Assembly: GCA_004299235.1 (NCBI GenBank)
Contig: SCQL01000003.1
Location: 18,789 to 82,788, forward strand
Direction: 5' to 3'
DNA length: 64,000 nucleotides
Source: a bacterium
GTDB lineage: Bacteria; Chloroflexota; Dormibacteria; Dormibacterales; Dormibacteraceae
Below the pieces are notes generated by a model. It saw only the letters and a list, made by a program, of their open reading frames with translations. It did not search any database and was not told where the DNA came from. Below, in pieces: positions 16,791 to 27,323 of the stretch. How positions within the stretch are numbered: position 1 is the first letter of the stretch; each line of letters begins with the position of its first letter. The position numbers were made by a program, and so were the translations under genes.

Positions 16791-18296
16791 CTACGGGCCG
16801 GTGATCGGGATCGCGCCCAGCTGGCCCGCGATCAAAAGCGTGGCCGGGAACAGGCCGAGCACCAGCGACAGGACGCCGCTGAGCGCGATCGCCGTGGTGC
16901 TGCTGATCGAGGCGTCGAGCCGGTCGGTCCGGGTCGACGCCGACCACACCGGGATCAGCACGCGCACGTAGTAGAAGACGGAGACGACGCTCATCAGCAC
17001 CGCGAGCACGACGAGCCAGGTGTAGCCGGCGCCGATCCCGGCGGTGAATAGGAACAGCTTGCCGAAGAACCCGACCGTGGGCGGAAAACCGGCCAGCGAG
17101 AGCATGAACACGGTCATGAGGATCGCCATCAGCGGATTTCTCCGGTAGAGGCCGTCGAGGTCCGAGAAGCGGTCCCGGTCGCCGTCGCTCCCGGCCAGCA
17201 GGGTGATGACCGCGAAGGCGCCGAAGTTCATGAACATGTAGATGAACAGGTAGTAGAGGACCGCGGCCAGGCCGCTCTGGCCGCCCGCGATCACGCCGAT
17301 GAGGATGTAGCCGGCCTGCGCCACGCCGGAGTAGGCGAGCAGCCGCTTCAAGCTGGACTGCGCGATCGCCATCAGGTTGCCGACCACCATGCTGGTGGCG
17401 GCGACGAAGGCGAGCACCACTTGCCACTCGGGCGCGAGGTGGGGGAGCCCGCCGGCGAAGACGCGGACGATCATCGCGAACGCGGCCGCCTTGGTCCCCA
17501 CCGACATGAAGGCGGTGACCGGGATGGGTGCGCCCTGGTAGACGTCGGGGGTCCACATGTGGAAGGGCGCCGCCGAGACCTTGAAAGCGAAACCCACTCC
17601 CATCAGCATGATCCCGAGGAGGATCAGAGGGTTGCCGGCGGCCGAGGAGCCGAGACGCGTCGCGATGTCCGGGATCAGGGTCGTGCCCGCGCCGCCGTAG
17701 ACCAGCGCCATGCCGTACAGCACGAAGGCGCTGGCGAAGCCGCCGACCAGCAGGTACTTGGCCGCCGCCTCCTGCGAGCGGTGCTCGCCGCGCGCGAACC
17801 CGCAGGCGATGTACAGCGCGATGGAGACGAGCTCGAGGCCGAGGAACACGCTCAAGAGCGAGGTGGCGGACGCGAGCACCATCATCCCGATGACCGCGGC
17901 GACGATGAGGATGTGGAACTCGGCCTCCAGCATCTTGCGCCGCCGCAGGTAGGAGTGGGAGACCGCCACGGTGAGGATGCCGAGGATCGCGAACAGCATC
18001 TCGAAGAAGAGGGCGAAGCTGTCGCCGGTGGCCATCTTGTGGTACGCGTAGCCGCCCTGGCCGTAGAGCCAGCGATATAGGGCGACGCCGAGGGAGTAGG
18101 TGAAGCCGGTCGCGGCGACGATGGCGACCGCACCCCCGCGCCGCCTCCGCGGCAGCACGAGGTCGGTCACGATCGCGAACAGCAGGAACCCCGCGAGGGT
18201 GGCGATGGGGGCGATCTGGCCGAGGTCGGCCAGCGCCTGCGACCACGAGTAGTCGAGGTTGATCGCGGGCGTGCCATGGAGCCACAGTCCGGCCAT
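16791..18296 (-). CDS. nuoN: NADH-quinone oxidoreductase subunit N
   Basis: 501 residues, about 14 membrane segments, one of three antiporter-like proton-pumping subunits of complex I. Family blocks include GLELVSIALYIACGF, VGFAFKVSAAPFHMWTPDVYQGAP (pump Lys and His) and LLAYSGVAQAGYI. It is the last gene of the minus-strand nuoA-N operon; its ATG shares one base with the nuoM stop. Confidence 0.95.
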   Translation of the reverse strand: MAGLWLHGTPAINLDYSWSQALADLGQIAPIATLAGFLLFAIVTDLVLPRRRRGGAVAIVAATGFTYSLGVALYRWLYGQGGYAYHKMATGDSFALFFEMLFAILGILTVAVSHSYLRRRKMLEAEFHILIVAAVIGMMVLASATSLLSVFLGLELVSIALYIACGFARGEHRSQEAAAKYLLVGGFASAFVLYGMALVYGGAGTTLIPDIATRLGSSAAGNPLILLGIMLMGVGFAFKVSAAPFHMWTPDVYQGAPIPVTAFMSVGTKAAAFAMIVRVFAGGLPHLAPEWQVVLAFVAATSMVVGNLMAIAQSSLKRLLAYSGVAQAGYILIGVIAGGQSGLAAVLYYLFIYMFMNFGAFAVITLLAGSDGDRDRFSDLDGLYRRNPLMAILMTVFMLSLAGFPPTVGFFGKLFLFTAGIGAGYTWLVVLAVLMSVVSVFYYVRVLIPVWSASTRTDRLDASISSTTAIALSGVLSLVLGLFPATLLIAGQLGAIPITGP

Positions 18297-19738
18297 CAGT
18301 GCGCCAGCCCGGCCTGGGCGACCGAGGTCATGAGGTTGGTCAGCACGTTGGGGTCAAGTCCGATGGCGAACATCAGGACGATGAGCGGCGTGAGCAGGGC
18401 GAGCTGGCCGGCAAAGATGTCCGATTTGGGCACCGGGCCCTCCGGCACGCCCTGCATGGTGCCCTGGAACAGCCGCAGCATGTAGACCGGCGCCAGCACC
18501 AGGCCCAGGGCGCCGACCACCGCCAGGACCGGCGCGAGCTGCCAGGCGCCGAGCAGGGTCATGAACTCGCCGACGAAGCTGTTGAGGCCTGGCAGGCCCA
18601 GCGCCGCCAGGGTGACGACGATGAACACCCCCGCCATCACCGGCATGCGTCGCGCCAGGCCGGCGAACGCGGCCCGGTCGCGCGTCCCCGTGCGGTCGGC
18701 GATCCAGGCCACCAGGAGGAAGAGCGCCGAGATGATGATCCCGTGGTTGACCATCTGCAGGATGGCGCCCTGCTGGCCCTGGACGTTGAGCGCGAAGATG
18801 CCGAGCACGATGAAGCCCATGTGGCTGACGCTGGAGTAGCTGACCAGCAGCTTCATGTCGCGCTGGGCGATCGCCATCAGCGCGCCCCAGATGATCGCCG
18901 CCACCGCCAGCACCGGCACGACCCATCGCCAGTCCCACCAGCCCACGGGCTCGGGGAACAGCGGCACCGCGATCCGCAGGAAGCCGTACGCGCCCGCCTT
19001 GCCCATGACGCCGGCGAACGTGACCAGAAGCGGCGTGGGCGCGGCGGCGTAGGCGTCGGGCAGCCAGCTGTGGAACGGGAACAGCGGGGTCTTGATCGCG
19101 AACGCCAGCGCGAAGACGAAGAAGAGGCCGAACTGGAGCGCGGGTGAGGGGGCGAGCGTCGACAGGGTCGCGATGTTGAAGGTCTGCTTGCCGGTGACGA
19201 TGTACTCGCCGATCACGCCGACCAGCATCAGGAGCGAGCCGGCCAGGGTGAAGAGCACGAACTTCAGGGCCGCGCGTCCCGGCCGCTCGCCCTCGCCGAA
19301 GAGCCAGAGCATGAAGTAGGCGGGGATGAGCATCGCCTCCCAGAAGACGTAGAAGAGGACGAGGTCGACGGCCATGAACACGCCCGCGAGCCCGGCCGAC
19401 ATGGCGAGCATCAGGGCGACGAAGCGGCCTGAGTTGCGGCTCGAGGCCGGGGTGGCCAGGATCCCGATCACGGTCAAGAACGCGTTCAGCACGACCAGCC
19501 ACAGGCTGATGCCGTCGACGCCGAGGCGGTAGAAGACGCGCAGCTGCGGAATCCAGGGCACCACCTCGGTGAACTGGTAGCCGCGATAGCCAGGCGCGAA
19601 CGAGAAGGCGACGAAGGCGGCGACGGCGAGCGCGCCCAGCGCCACCACCACGCCGAGCCATTTGGCCAAGCGCGGCGGCATGAAGGCGATGAGGGCGGCG
19701 CCGACCAGGGGCAGCAGCCAGATGACGGTGAGCGTCAT
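18296..19738 (-). CDS. nuoM: NADH-quinone oxidoreductase subunit M
   Basis: 480 residues from ATG 19738, which overlaps the nuoL stop by 4 bp. It is antiporter-like: LFYVFWEAMLIPAYFML carries the conserved Glu, AIKTPLFPFHSWLPDAY the conserved Lys, and LVSYSSVSHMGFI follows. It pumps protons in the membrane arm of complex I. The frame stays open upstream of 19738, but that segment lies over nuoL. Confidence 0.95.
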   Translation of the reverse strand: MTLTVIWLLPLVGAALIAFMPPRLAKWLGVVVALGALAVAAFVAFSFAPGYRGYQFTEVVPWIPQLRVFYRLGVDGISLWLVVLNAFLTVIGILATPASSRNSGRFVALMLAMSAGLAGVFMAVDLVLFYVFWEAMLIPAYFMLWLFGEGERPGRAALKFVLFTLAGSLLMLVGVIGEYIVTGKQTFNIATLSTLAPSPALQFGLFFVFALAFAIKTPLFPFHSWLPDAYAAAPTPLLVTFAGVMGKAGAYGFLRIAVPLFPEPVGWWDWRWVVPVLAVAAIIWGALMAIAQRDMKLLVSYSSVSHMGFIVLGIFALNVQGQQGAILQMVNHGIIISALFLLVAWIADRTGTRDRAAFAGLARRMPVMAGVFIVVTLAALGLPGLNSFVGEFMTLLGAWQLAPVLAVVGALGLVLAPVYMLRLFQGTMQGVPEGPVPKSDIFAGQLALLTPLIVLMFAIGLDPNVLTNLMTSVAQAGLAH

Positions 19739-21657
19739 GAGCCCGCCCTCACGAGGATCAGGACGGCGGCGACGACGGCCCCGCCGACGAAGACGAGCAC
19801 GTAGTTGCGGAAGTAGCCGCTCTGGGTGAGGCTGAGGCCGGACGCGCCGGCCGCGGTCGCCTGGCCGGTGCCGACGACGGCGCCGTCGATGACCGGCAGC
19901 TCGACGCCGCGCAGCGCCGCATCGGCGGCCGCGTCCATCGGCCGGACGAAGGCCGCGTCGTAGATCTCGTCGAAGTAGTACTTGCGCTCGAGCAGCCGCT
20001 GCGCCCATGGCAGGGCCGCGCTCCAGGCCTTCCAGGAGCGCTGGATGTAGATGCGATAGGCGAGAAGGAAGAGCAGCGCGGCCAGGACCACGGTCACCGC
20101 CGTCACCACGACCTCCGACGTGCCGCCCTCCCAGCGCGGACTGCCCACGGCCGAGGCCAGGTAGTCCGATACCGCCGACGGGCCGGTGCCGAGCGCGCGG
20201 GTCTGGATGAGGCCGCCGACCGTGGCTAGGACGGCCAGGATGACGACCGGGACCATCATCACCGGGCGGGCCTCATGCGGGTGCTCGACCGGGCGCTCGG
20301 GTGAGGGCTTGCCCCAGAACGCGATCCACCACATACGGCCGGTGTAGAAGCCCGTGATCAGGGCGGTGACGAAGCCGATGCCCCACACCGCCAGGGCGAG
20401 CGAGTCGTCGGGCTTGGAGAAGGCCGCGCCGAGGATCTGCTCCTTGGAGAAGAAGCCGACGAAGGGGATGACGCCCACCAGTGACAGCGAGCCGACCAGG
20501 AAGGAGATCGAGGTGGGGCGCATCTGCTTCCAGAGCCCGCCGTACTTGCGCATGTCCTGCTCGTCGTGCATGGCGTGGATGACGTTGCCCGCGGCCATGA
20601 ACAGCAGCGCCTTGAAGAAGGCGTGGGACATGAGGTGGAAGAAGCCGGCGGAGTAGGCGCCGATGCCGACCGCCAGGAACATGTAGCCGATCTGGCTCAT
20701 GGTCGAATAGGCCAGCACGCGCTTGATGTCGACCTGGACGATGGCGATCGTGGCGGCGAAGATCGCGGTCACCGCGCCGACGATCGCCACCGCCCCGTGG
20801 GCGTAGACCGCGATGTCGAATATGGGGTGCATCCGGCCGACCAGGTAGACGCCGGCGGTGACCATGGTCGCGGCGTGGATGAGGGCGCTGACGGGGGTGG
20901 GCCCCTCCATCGCATCGGGCAGCCAGGTGTGGAGTGGGAGCTGCGCGGACTTGGCGATCGCCCCGAGCAGGAGAAGGAAGGCGGCCAGCTCCAGGGTTCC
21001 TGAATCGAATCCTCCCGCGCACAGGCGGCCGCCGGAGCACGGATTCACCCTCGCGAACACTCCGGCGTACGTGATCGCGTGGTAGGTGGCGAACAGGACG
21101 AAGGCGCCCAGGATCATGCCGCCGTCGCCGACCACGTTCATGACGAAGGCCTTGCGCGCCGCGAGCACCGCCGACCGGCGCTGGTACCAGAATCCGATCA
21201 GGAAGTAGGAGCTCAGACCGACCATCGCCCAGCCGACGATGAGGAAGACGAAGTTCCCGGCCAGGACGAGCAGGAGCATCGAGAAGATGAAGACGTCCAT
21301 GTAGGTGAAGAACCGGGCGTAGCTCGGGTCGTCCTCGTGCTCCATGTAGCCGACGGAGTAGGTGATGATCAGGCCGCCCACCCCGGTGACGACCAGGCAC
21401 ATGAAGATTGAGAGGTTGTCGACCAGCAGGTTGAAAGGGACCTCCAGGGACCCGCTCTTGATCCAGGTCCAGTACGTGAAGTCGCCCGAGGCCTTGTTGA
21501 TGAACAGCACCAGGGTGCACACGAACGCCGCCCACACGACGCCGGGGCCGACGATCTGGGTGACGATGCGCGGCAGGCGCCAGCCTCGAATGGCAAGGAT
21601 GGCGGCGCCGGCCGCGGGCAGGAGCAGGATGAGCAGCGCGAGCTGGCTGGCGCTCAT
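19735..21657 (-). CDS. nuoL: NADH-quinone oxidoreductase subunit L
   Basis: 640 residues, the largest membrane-arm subunit, with the family blocks [38 protein letters not shown] and [19 protein letters not shown]. The long C-terminal amphipathic (lateral helix) region follows residue about 500. It is at the distal end of the membrane arm. Its ATG overlaps the nuoK stop by 4 bp. Confidence 0.96.
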   Translation of the reverse strand: MSASQLALLILLLPAAGAAILAIRGWRLPRIVTQIVGPGVVWAAFVCTLVLFINKASGDFTYWTWIKSGSLEVPFNLLVDNLSIFMCLVVTGVGGLIITYSVGYMEHEDDPSYARFFTYMDVFIFSMLLLVLAGNFVFLIVGWAMVGLSSYFLIGFWYQRRSAVLAARKAFVMNVVGDGGMILGAFVLFATYHAITYAGVFARVNPCSGGRLCAGGFDSGTLELAAFLLLLGAIAKSAQLPLHTWLPDAMEGPTPVSALIHAATMVTAGVYLVGRMHPIFDIAVYAHGAVAIVGAVTAIFAATIAIVQVDIKRVLAYSTMSQIGYMFLAVGIGAYSAGFFHLMSHAFFKALLFMAAGNVIHAMHDEQDMRKYGGLWKQMRPTSISFLVGSLSLVGVIPFVGFFSKEQILGAAFSKPDDSLALAVWGIGFVTALITGFYTGRMWWIAFWGKPSPERPVEHPHEARPVMMVPVVILAVLATVGGLIQTRALGTGPSAVSDYLASAVGSPRWEGGTSEVVVTAVTVVLAALLFLLAYRIYIQRSWKAWSAALPWAQRLLERKYYFDEIYDAAFVRPMDAAADAALRGVELPVIDGAVVGTGQATAAGASGLSLTQSGYFRNYVLVFVGGAVVAAVLILVRAGS

Positions 21658-21983
21658 CCCTTCAGCTCGCTGAGGTCGTCGACGTCCTCGACGTCGCGCA
21701 CGCGGAAGATGTCGACCAGGATGGCCAGGCCGACCACGGCCTCAGCCGCGGCGACGGTCATCGCCATCAGCGCGAAGAGCTGGCCCTCGATGTTCTGCAA
21801 CTGGCGCGCGAAGGTGATCAGCGTCAGGTTGACCGCGTTCAGCATCAGCTCGATGCAGATGAGGATCACCAGCGGGTTGCGGCGCACGAGCACCCCGGCC
21901 GCGCCGATGGCGAAGAGGATGGCGCCGAGCAGGAGGAACCACGAGGTGTCGAGCTGCGAGCCGCCGATGTCCAGTCCGCTCAT
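21654..21983 (-). CDS. nuoK: NADH-quinone oxidoreductase subunit K
   Basis: 109 residues with three membrane helices. The conserved glutamates lie in [16 protein letters not shown] and in [11 protein letters not shown], the usual proton-path residues. Starts at ATG 21983, overlapping the nuoJ stop by 4 bp. Confidence 0.94.
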   Translation of the reverse strand: MSGLDIGGSQLDTSWFLLLGAILFAIGAAGVLVRRNPLVILICIELMLNAVNLTLITFARQLQNIEGQLFALMAMTVAAAEAVVGLAILVDIFRVRDVEDVDDLSELKG

Positions 21984-22483
21984 CCTCGATCCGACTCCTT
22001 GCGGCTCAGGTAGATGGCGCCGATCGCGGCCACCAGGAGCAGGATCGAGGTCAGCTCGAACGGGTAGAGGTAGCTGGTGAAGAGCGCGATGCCGATCGAC
22101 TGCACGGTGCCGAACACCGAGAGGTCGGCCTGGTCCGGCTGGCGGTACTGGACGCCCTGCAGCATCGCCCACATGAGGCCCAGGAGCGCCACCACGAACA
22201 GCGCCGACAGCCAGCCCTGGAAGCGCAGGCGACCCCGCGCCGCCTCGCGAGCCGGGCCGAGCAGGGCGATGACGAAGAGGAACAGGACCATGACCGCGCC
22301 GGCGTACACGATGATCTGGACGACGAACACGAACTGCGCGCTGAGCAACAGGAACAGGATCGACAGGGCGATCATGACCACGACCAGGCTGAGGACGCAG
22401 CGGATCGGCTCGCGGAAGGTGATCACGCCGATGCCTCCCGCCACGGCCAGGGCGGCGGCGATGAAGAAGATGGCCAGCGCCAA
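21980..22483 (-). CDS. nuoJ: NADH-quinone oxidoreductase subunit J
   Basis: 167 residues, five membrane helices, with the NuoJ motif [22 protein letters not shown] (pi-bulge helix). Starts at ATG 22483, 11 bp after the nuoI stop; a palindromic repeat lies at this junction within the nuoI 3' end. Confidence 0.93.
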   Translation of the reverse strand: MALAIFFIAAALAVAGGIGVITFREPIRCVLSLVVVMIALSILFLLLSAQFVFVVQIIVYAGAVMVLFLFVIALLGPAREAARGRLRFQGWLSALFVVALLGLMWAMLQGVQYRQPDQADLSVFGTVQSIGIALFTSYLYPFELTSILLLVAAIGAIYLSRKESDRG

Positions 22484-22494
22484 AGGTTTTCTGG

Positions 22495-23115
22495 CTACCT
22501 CCCCGCTCGGTGGGGAGGGTCGGCGTGGGGAGGAGTCGTCCCCGTACCGCTTGCCTTGTCGTTCAACCGCGCCTGCACGTCCGGGGGCAGCGGCTCGAGC
22601 AGCCTCTCCTTGGTGTAGATGAACTTCTCCCGGCTCGTATCCGAGAGCTCGTACTCGGGGCCGAGCACGATCGCCTGCACCGGGCAGGCGTCTTCGCAGT
22701 AGCCGCAGAAGATGCAGCGCAGCATGTTGATCTCATAGGTCTTGGCGTAGCGTTCGCCGGGCGACACGCGCTTTTCGTCGGTGTTCTCGGCCGCGACCAC
22801 CAGGATGCAGCCCACCGGGCAGGCCGCCGCGCACAGCTCGCAGCCGATGCAGCGCTCGAGCCCGTTGTCGTAGCGGCGCAGGTAGTGGCGGCCGCGGTAG
22901 CGTTCCGATCGAGGCGTCTTGTCCTCCGGGTACATGGTCGTGACCACGGGCCTGAAGAACTCCTGCAGCGTGGTCTTCAGGCCGGCCCCGAGTGCCACCA
23001 CGTCGCTGACGACACCCGGCCGCTCGCCCTGCGGCGGCGGCGGCACACCTTCGCCCGGACGCCGCAGCGGCGTCGGGTTGTCCGGCTGATCCTGCTTGGT
23101 TTCTTCGTCCGCCAT
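22495..23115 (-). CDS. nuoI: NADH-quinone oxidoreductase subunit I (2x[4Fe-4S])
   Basis: 206 residues from ATG 23115. Two ferredoxin motifs, [12 protein letters not shown] and [12 protein letters not shown], bind clusters N6a and N6b at the junction of the peripheral and membrane arms. The N-terminus has a Pro-rich extension. The last about 15 residues ([15 protein letters not shown]) are encoded by a copy of the window's GC-rich palindromic repeat, so the C-terminus has probably been altered by repeat insertion. Confidence 0.95.
   Translation of the reverse strand: MADEETKQDQPDNPTPLRRPGEGVPPPPQGERPGVVSDVVALGAGLKTTLQEFFRPVVTTMYPEDKTPRSERYRGRHYLRRYDNGLERCIGCELCAAACPVGCILVVAAENTDEKRVSPGERYAKTYEINMLRCIFCGYCEDACPVQAIVLGPEYELSDTSREKFIYTKERLLEPLPPDVQARLNDKASGTGTTPPHADPPHRAGR
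22498..22533. repeat. GC-rich palindromic repeat copy inside the nuoI 3' end
   Basis: CCTCCCCGCTCGGTGGGGAGG (hairpin) is followed by GTCGGCGTGGGG, a relative of the CCCTCTCCCC...GGGGAGAGGGTTGGGGTGAGGGG family found at six further intergenic sites here. It encodes the nuoI C-terminus and ends near the nuoJ start. Confidence 0.6.
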
Positions 23116-23117
23116 CC

Positions 23118-24131
23118 CTACCCCTGCAGCGCCACCAGGACGATCCCGGTGACGACCACGTTTGCGATTGCCAGTGGCAGCAGCACCTTCCAGCCGAGCC
23201 TCATGAGCATGTCGTAGCGGAGGCGCGGGAAAGTGCCGCGGAGCCAAATGTAAAGGAACAGGAAGAGCACCACCTTGCCCAGGAAGGCCAGCACCGGCGG
23301 CACGATCCACAGGTACCAGCCGCCGAAGAACAGCAGGGCGGCGAGCGCGGAGACCGTGATCATGTTCACGTACTCGGCCAGGTAGTACATGACGAACTTC
23401 AGCCCCGAGTACTCGGTGAGGAATCCGCCGATCAGCTCCTGCTCGGCCTCCGGGAGGTCGAATGGAGCGCGGTTGGTCTCGGCCACGGCGGCCATCAGGT
23501 AGATGACGAACCCCACCGGGGTCAGGATGATCAGCGGCAGGGGGCCGTGATAGGGACCCCACGTCACCGTGTACTCGACGATGTCCTGCAGGCGCAGCGA
23601 GCCGACGATCATGAAGGTCGGGACGAGGGCGAGGCCGAGCGCCATCTCATAGCTGATGAGCTGCGCCGCCGAACGCAGCCCGCCCAGCAGCGAGTACTTG
23701 TTGTTGGACGAGTAGCCGCCGAGGACGATCGCGTAGACGTTCAGGGAGCTGAAGGCGAAGATCAGCAGGATCCCGATGTTGAGGTCGGCGATCCAGTACT
23801 GGACGTCGTACCAGAGGCCGATCGGGATCACCGCCCAGGACAAGAAGGCGGCCGCGACCGCGATCGCGGGGGCGACGACGTAGACGACCTTGTCGGTCTT
23901 GGCCGGGATGAAGCTCTCTTTGAAGGCGAGCTTGACGCCGTCCGCCGCCAGCTGCATCAGGCCGAACGGCCCGACACGGTTGGGCCCGGGCCGCCGCTGG
24001 ATGCGGCCGAGCGCGACCCGCTCGAACCACACGGTGTAAGCGGTCGCCGTCAGGACGGTGAAGAGCAGCAGCGCGATCGCGATGGTGACGATCACCCAGT
24101 GGCCGACCGCGTTGTTGTAGAGGTCGTTCAC
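23118..24131 (-). CDS. nuoH: NADH-quinone oxidoreductase subunit H
   Basis: About 337 residues, eight helices. Signature ERVALGRIQRRPGPNRVGPFG and the quinone-site region EYSGLKFVMYYLAEYVNM are present. Start is GTG 24131, overlapping the nuoG stop by 4 bp. It forms the quinone chamber with nuoB and nuoD products. Confidence 0.95.
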   Translation of the reverse strand: MNDLYNNAVGHWVIVTIAIALLLFTVLTATAYTVWFERVALGRIQRRPGPNRVGPFGLMQLAADGVKLAFKESFIPAKTDKVVYVVAPAIAVAAAFLSWAVIPIGLWYDVQYWIADLNIGILLIFAFSSLNVYAIVLGGYSSNNKYSLLGGLRSAAQLISYEMALGLALVPTFMIVGSLRLQDIVEYTVTWGPYHGPLPLIILTPVGFVIYLMAAVAETNRAPFDLPEAEQELIGGFLTEYSGLKFVMYYLAEYVNMITVSALAALLFFGGWYLWIVPPVLAFLGKVVLFLFLYIWLRGTFPRLRYDMLMRLGWKVLLPLAIANVVVTGIVLVALQG

Positions 24132-26023
24132 GGGCGGGAGGGTCCGAGCAGGACCGGCGGCGGCAGCGGCTCGGGCGACGGCGGCTGGGCCAGGGCCGCG
24201 AGGGCGGGGACCCGGCTTGCGATCTCGCGCTGAATGGGGAAGACGCCAGGGTACTCGAGGTCCAACCCGAGCGCCGCTCCCAGCTCGCACAGCACCTCCC
24301 ACGACTCCTTCAGCGGCGGCTGGACCGCGATCGGCGGGCGCAGGAACTGAACCTGCCCTTCGACGTTGGTGTAGCTGCCCTGCCGCTCGGCGAACGTGGT
24401 GGCGGGGAGGAGGACGGCGGCGCCCTGGTGCTCGGGCCGCGGCAGGTGGTCCCAGGCGGCGACGAAACGAGCCGACGCGGGAACGCCGGCGGTCGGAGGC
24501 GGGCCCCAGATCAAGAGCGCCTCCACGCCGTCGAGCGAGTCCCAGCCGGCGACGCCGAGCGCCAGGCCGCCGCGCTCGTTGGTGCCGCGATACAGCGGCA
24601 TGGCCTTGCCTCCGACCGCGGCCGCCAGCTCGCCGCACGCCGCCGCCAGGTCGGTCGCATCCTCGGTCCCGCGGCCGTCGCCGTAGAGGATCGCCACCGG
24701 GCCGTCGGGGTGCTTCAGGATTTCGTGCTCGGCCAGCCGGCGCACCTCAGCCGCCGCCGAACCCGCCGCGTTGCGGATGTGCACGGTGTGCTGGTTGCGG
24801 TCGAGATCGACGCCGTCGGGATGGATGACGATGAGCTTGGCGCCGCGCTTGCCGACCGCCTTCTTGACCCGCAGGTTGATGATCGGGACGTCGGTCTCGG
24901 TGTCGGAGGCGACGATGACGATCACGCGCGCGTCATCGATGTCCTTGATGCGGAGGGCGCCGTCGCCCTGCGCCGGAGCCGGCAGCGCGGTGCGGCCGTG
25001 CATCTTCACCTTGGCGCCGCGCAGCGGGCCGTCGAGGAGCCGGCGGAAGAGGAAGGCCTCCTCGTTGGTCAGGTCCTGGGGCAAGGAGATGCCCAGCTTC
25101 GGGCCCTTGCCCTTGATCCCGGCGGCGAGCTCCGTCAGGGCGTCGGCCCAGGTCGCCTTGGCCCCGCGCACGGTCGGCACGCGCAGGCGGGCCGGGTCGT
25201 TGACATCCGTGTAGTCGAACCGGCCGCGGTCGCAGATCCAGCCCTCGTCGATGTCGTCGTTCTCTCGCGAGGTGACGCGCACCAGCTGCCCGCGGCGCTG
25301 CCACAGCGTCACGTTGCAGCCGACGGCGCATTTCGAGCAGACGCTCTCGGTGCTCGTCAGGTCCCAGGGACGCGACTCGAAGCGCCAGACGCGGGAGGTC
25401 AATGCGCCGACCGGGCACAGGTCGATGATGTTGCCGCTGAAGACCGACTGCAGTGGCTGGTCGAACTGGCTCGTGATGAACGATTCCACGCCGCGCTGGC
25501 CGACGGTCAGCTCCTGCTCCCAGGCGACCTCGTCGTAGTAGCGCGTGCAGCGGTAGCACAGCACGCAGCGCTCGCGGTCGAGCGCGATGTTCGCCGACAG
25601 AGGGATGGGCTTCTTGAAATGCAGGCGTGGGCCGTCGATGCGGCTGGTCGGGTAGCCGTGGCGGAACGTGAAGTCCTGCAGCGGGCACTCGCCGCCCTTG
25701 TCGCAGACCGGGCAGTCGAGAGGGTGGTTGACCAGCTCGAACTCGAGGATGTCGGCGCGGGCCTGCACGGCCATGGCGCTCTGCGTCCGCACGACCATGC
25801 CCTCCGCGACCGGCGTCGTGCAGGCGGTCTGCGGGCGCGGCGGTCCGGGCGAGAAGTCGACCAGGCACAGGCGGCAGGCTCCGACCGGGTCGAGCTTGTG
25901 GTGGTAGCAGAAGACGGGGATCTCGATCCCGACGGTCTTCGCCGCCTCGACGATGAGCGTGCCGGGGGGCACGGTGATCTTGTGGCCGTCGATGGTCAGG
26001 TTGATCAAAGGCGTATCAGGCAT
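24128..26023 (-). CDS. nuoG: NADH-quinone oxidoreductase subunit G (iron-sulfur)
   Basis: 631 residues from ATG 26023, which overlaps nuoF by 8 bp. An N-terminal [2Fe-2S] ferredoxin domain (CYHHKLDPVGACRLC...C) precedes a His/Cys cluster (HPLDCPVCDKGGEC), two [4Fe-4S] motifs (CVLCYRCTRYYDE...C) and the N7-type CSKCAVGCN. A molybdopterin-oxidoreductase-like domain follows and is shorter than in E. coli. Electron wire of the peripheral arm. Confidence 0.93.
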   Translation of the reverse strand: MPDTPLINLTIDGHKITVPPGTLIVEAAKTVGIEIPVFCYHHKLDPVGACRLCLVDFSPGPPRPQTACTTPVAEGMVVRTQSAMAVQARADILEFELVNHPLDCPVCDKGGECPLQDFTFRHGYPTSRIDGPRLHFKKPIPLSANIALDRERCVLCYRCTRYYDEVAWEQELTVGQRGVESFITSQFDQPLQSVFSGNIIDLCPVGALTSRVWRFESRPWDLTSTESVCSKCAVGCNVTLWQRRGQLVRVTSRENDDIDEGWICDRGRFDYTDVNDPARLRVPTVRGAKATWADALTELAAGIKGKGPKLGISLPQDLTNEEAFLFRRLLDGPLRGAKVKMHGRTALPAPAQGDGALRIKDIDDARVIVIVASDTETDVPIINLRVKKAVGKRGAKLIVIHPDGVDLDRNQHTVHIRNAAGSAAAEVRRLAEHEILKHPDGPVAILYGDGRGTEDATDLAAACGELAAAVGGKAMPLYRGTNERGGLALGVAGWDSLDGVEALLIWGPPPTAGVPASARFVAAWDHLPRPEHQGAAVLLPATTFAERQGSYTNVEGQVQFLRPPIAVQPPLKESWEVLCELGAALGLDLEYPGVFPIQREIASRVPALAALAQPPSPEPLPPPVLLGPSRP

Positions 26024-27323
26024 GAGCCAGCGCTCCTTGGACCGAGCACGCGTGATGCAGGCAGTGCTCCTCGTACTCGTCGCGGAAATGCCGCATCGTC
26101 GACTCGATGACCCAGCCCGCGGCATCGCCGAGACCGCAGAGGCAGCGGCCGTTCTGAAGCCCTTGGGAGACGCGATCGAGGAGCGCGAGCTCGATCTCCG
26201 AGCCCTCGTTGGCGAGGATGCGTTCGTAGGTTCGCACCGACCAGTTGGTGCCGACGCGGCAGGGCGTGCACTTGCCGCACGACTCGTGCGCGTAGAAGCG
26301 CAGCAGGCGGGCCGCAGCCTTGACCATGCAGTGCGAGTCGTCCATGACGATGATCCCGCCGGAGCCGCCCATGGTCCCCAGCGCCTTCAGGCCGTCCAGG
26401 TCGGTCGACGTGTCGAGCATCGAGGCGGGGAGGACCTTGGCCGATGAGCCTCCCGGCCAGAAGACCTTCAGCGTGCGTCCGGGTAGGGCGCCACCCGCGA
26501 GCTCTTCGATGATGTGGCGGTACGTGACCCCGATCTCGATCTCGTAATTGCCCGGCCGCCGCACGTCGCCGCTCACGGTGACCATGCGCGTGCCCTTCGC
26601 CTTCTCGGTGCCGCGCTTGGCGTACTCGGCGCCGCCGTGGCGAATGATCCACGGCACCGTCGACAGCGTCTCCACGTTGTTGACCGCGGTGGGCATCCCC
26701 CAGGCGCCCTTGACGGCCGGGAACGGGGGGCGTGAGCGCGGCTGGGCGCGCTTGCCCTCGAGCGATTCGAGCAGCGCGGTCTCCTCGCCGCAGATGTAGG
26801 CGCCGTGTCCACGGTACAGGCGCACGTCGAGCGGATGGTCCGAACCGAATGGATGCTCGCCCAGGTAGCCCTTCTCGTGCGCCTGCGCGATCGCGTCACG
26901 CAGCAGCTCGTACGGCAGGTCGTACTCGCCGCGGATGTAGATCCAGGCCTGATGACCGCCGATCGCGAACGCGGCGATGGCGGCGCCCTCGATCAGCGCG
27001 TGCGGTGAGTTCTCCATCAGGTAGCGGTCCTTGGCGCTGCCCGGCTCCGACTCGTCGGCGTTGACGACGATGTATTTCGGGCCGGGATGGGCCTTGGGCA
27101 CGAACGACCACTTGGTGGCGGTCGAGAAGTCGGCGCCGCCACGGCCGCGAAGCCCGGAGATCTTGACCTCGTCGATCACCTGCTGCGCGGTCATCTCGGT
27201 GACGACCTTGCGCAGGGCGGCGTAGCCGCCCAGGGACTCGTAGACGTCGAGCGTGTGGAGGTTGGGCGTGGCGAACCACGCGGTCAAGACCGGCCCGCCG
27301 ACCGTCCCGCGCTGCTCAGCCAT
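26016..27323 (-). CDS. nuoF: NADH-quinone oxidoreductase subunit F (NADH/FMN binding)
   Basis: 435 residues. FMN/NADH sites are GRGGADFSTATKW and NADESEPGSAKDR; the [4Fe-4S] motif is SCGKCTPCR with a later Cys in GRCLCGLGDAAGW. It accepts hydride from NADH. ATG 27323 lies inside the nuoE 3' end (8-bp overlap). Confidence 0.96.
   Translation of the reverse strand: MAEQRGTVGGPVLTAWFATPNLHTLDVYESLGGYAALRKVVTEMTAQQVIDEVKISGLRGRGGADFSTATKWSFVPKAHPGPKYIVVNADESEPGSAKDRYLMENSPHALIEGAAIAAFAIGGHQAWIYIRGEYDLPYELLRDAIAQAHEKGYLGEHPFGSDHPLDVRLYRGHGAYICGEETALLESLEGKRAQPRSRPPFPAVKGAWGMPTAVNNVETLSTVPWIIRHGGAEYAKRGTEKAKGTRMVTVSGDVRRPGNYEIEIGVTYRHIIEELAGGALPGRTLKVFWPGGSSAKVLPASMLDTSTDLDGLKALGTMGGSGGIIVMDDSHCMVKAAARLLRFYAHESCGKCTPCRVGTNWSVRTYERILANEGSEIELALLDRVSQGLQNGRCLCGLGDAAGWVIESTMRHFRDEYEEHCLHHACSVQGALAHA

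Noticed and set aside
24428..26110. A 560-codon plus-strand frame over nuoG
   Set aside because: Shadow of nuoG, whose Fe-S motifs and operon position are clear.
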